Shown: positions 18,243 through 19,346 of the stretch, one piece after another
Position numbering within the stretch: position 1 is the stretch's first letter
How the letters are laid out: each line of letters begins with the position of its first letter
Origin: Trebouxia sp. TZW2008
Lineage: Eukaryota > Chlorophyta > Trebouxiophyceae > Trebouxiales > Trebouxiaceae
Reading direction: 5' to 3'
DNA: 19,346 nucleotides
Assembly: GCA_002118135.1 (NCBI GenBank)
Contig: BDIU01000467.1
Span: 1-19,346, forward strand
Notes under the pieces: generated by a model
Database searches by the model: none
What the model was told of the DNA's origin: nothing
What the model saw: the letters and a program-made list of their open reading frames with translations, nothing else
Made by a program: the position numbers and the translations under genes

Positions 18243-19346
18243 ATGACAGCAAACCGCCCGGCACTGCTCTGCCTGCTGATCGCGCTTCTTACGTACAGCG
18301 GAGCATGCGTTGCTGCGACTGGAGAGGCGACGTTATTCGAATGGACAGAGGTACACTTTGGTATCGCCGCACAGCATAGGTTACACGCATGAGAGCGCGG
18401 TCAACATGAAGCACGTGATGTGGCAAGCTATGATCCTTGAGTTGCTTGCTTGCCAAGCTCAGCCTATGACTGTTGTCGATCCCCTGAGTCTGTGCATGCC
18501 TAAGGTGCAAGAAGATTGGAACCCGGATGTATATCACCTAGGGCGTGAGCTTTTACAGACAGAGGCTCCGCCACCTCCTGAGTGCCCACCAGGTATAATG
18601 CAGCATTCTCAAAGACCTCATGTTGCTTTACATCCTGGGCAAGAAAATGTCTGAGAGACACATAATCACACAATGCCAAAAGGCACAGGAACACAACTTT
18701 CTTTTGCTTACTGGTGTTTTGAGACAAGCTATGTTGGCCCTTCACACTTTGCTTGCTCGAATGGTTGGTGCCAAGCTGCATCACCAGACCAAAAGTCAAC
18801 TGCACTGCGGTGCCAAATCTCATGCTTGTGTGCAAGATGTCCATTGAGCAAAAGTAGTGCTGTGCCTGCTAGTCTTTGTCATCACATCCATAACACGTTT
18901 GTGGTCAACCTGAGGAACTCAATCTCTGTGTTGAACATTGGGGTCACTTCTTGTGCTATATGCAACGAGGTCTCATGACGTCTTGCTTTACATACTATGC
19001 TATGAGTCACCACAAGCTATACTGTGGATTTTCTATCAGCCCTCAGAACAACACAATGTTCTGCATTGCAGTCTTTGTCTCCTTGATCTGAGTTCATCTC
19101 CAATGGCATGCATCAACGTTGTAACGACTGCAGGCTGTCCAAGGACTTCCGTGCCATCTAGCCCTGGTGTCAGTGTGTACACCTGCAAGTGCCCTCCCCC
19201 ACCCCCCTCTCCCCCCTCGCCCCCCATTCCACCCCCGCCGCCAGCTGAGCCACCTCCACCCCCACCACCCTCTCCACCGCCTCCACCCCCTCCGCCCCCG
19301 CCTAGTCCCCCACCTCCTCCACCGCCCTCCCCCCCGCCAGAGCCCC
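18243..19346 (+). CDS. secreted Pro-rich (hydroxyproline-rich-like) protein, 5' part, truncated by window end
   Basis: Exon 1, 18243-18350, encodes MTANRPALLCLLIALLTYSG then ACVAATGEATLFEWTE, a typical signal peptide with likely cleavage near the Val-Ala/Ala site. Exon 2, 18463-18592, joins in phase 0 and encodes PMTVVDPLSLCMPKVQEDWN and ends with APPPPECPPG. From about 19093 an open frame with Cys residues (CNDCRLS, YTCKCPPPPP) passes into a long run of Pro with Ser-Pro blocks that continues past the window. Exons between 18593 and 19092 are unresolved. Such signal peptide, Cys-rich block and (S)P-n architecture is typical of chlorophyte cell-wall and matrix glycoproteins such as pherophorins, but no pherophorin domain is visible. 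The exact family is unknown. Confidence 0.5.
19192..19346 (+). repeat. C-rich tract encoding poly-Pro/Ser-Pro
   Basis: The plus strand is almost purely CCN codons with scattered TCN/AGT, encoding blocks such as PPPPPSPPSPPIPPPPP. It runs to the window edge. Prolines in such blocks are usually hydroxylated and O-glycosylated in green algae. The complementary strand would be Gly-rich and is treated as a shadow. Confidence 0.8.

Noticed and set aside
19036..19227. Gly-rich minus-strand frame at the right end
   Set aside because: It is the complement of the Pro-rich tract. The plus strand has a signal peptide upstream and Ser-Pro block structure, so the plus reading is preferred.
1..19346. Mobile elements or viral insertions
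   Set aside because: No transposase, reverse transcriptase, integrase, terminal repeats or target-site duplications were seen. Repeats are local copies of neighbouring exon edges.

Overview
The window is nuclear DNA from a green alga. The evidence is intron-rich genes with GT-AG junctions, a chloroplast protein of the green-lineage PSB33/TEF5 family, a plant-type multi-ACT-domain (ACR9/ACR10-like) protein, a plant-type KU80, and a secreted protein running into a Pro/Ser-Pro tract of the kind found in chlorophyte cell-wall hydroxyproline-rich glycoproteins. The species cannot be named from the sequence.

Layout. Positions 1-637 lie downstream of KU80 and hold a dense GTAC cluster and perhaps an exon edge of another gene. 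KU80 (minus, 638-6995, about 14 exons) is the double-strand-break repair subunit. A 215-bp CpG-rich divergent promoter (6996-7210) separates it from COX11 (plus, 7211-8373, 2 exons), the mitochondrial copper chaperone for cytochrome oxidase. COX11 converges on PSB33/TEF5 (minus, 9084-11922, 8 exons), a thylakoid Rieske-fold protein. A 743-bp divergent intergenic region separates PSB33 from an ACR9/ACR10-like ACT-domain gene (plus, 12666-17564, 8 exons). After 678 bp without a recognised gene, a secreted Pro-rich protein begins at 18243 and leaves the window at 19346. The genes are unrelated in function; they share neighbouring promoters and 3' ends, not a pathway.

Main unexpected signal. KU80, PSB33 and the ACR gene all contain diverged tandem copies of exon edges inside their introns. 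The copies sit directly on 3' splice sites (exon starts repeated upstream) or 5' splice sites (exon ends repeated downstream). About ten to twelve junctions are affected, with 2 to 5 copies each and periods from 19 to about 220 bp. Some copies have lost the AG or GT or gained stops. Others keep an open frame and could be alternative exons. This looks like a local mode of intron growth or exon-copy birth.

Other notable items are a perfect 34-bp palindrome in a KU80 intron, a perfect 15-bp palindrome in the KU80/COX11 promoter, candidate GC-AG introns in PSB33, a 14-bp array carrying branch-point-like motifs just before the COX11 acceptor, and CpG-rich patches at every gene start against CpG-poor gene bodies.

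All exon joins were deduced by hand from reading-frame phase, splice dinucleotides and remembered family conservation. None was tested against transcripts or databases.
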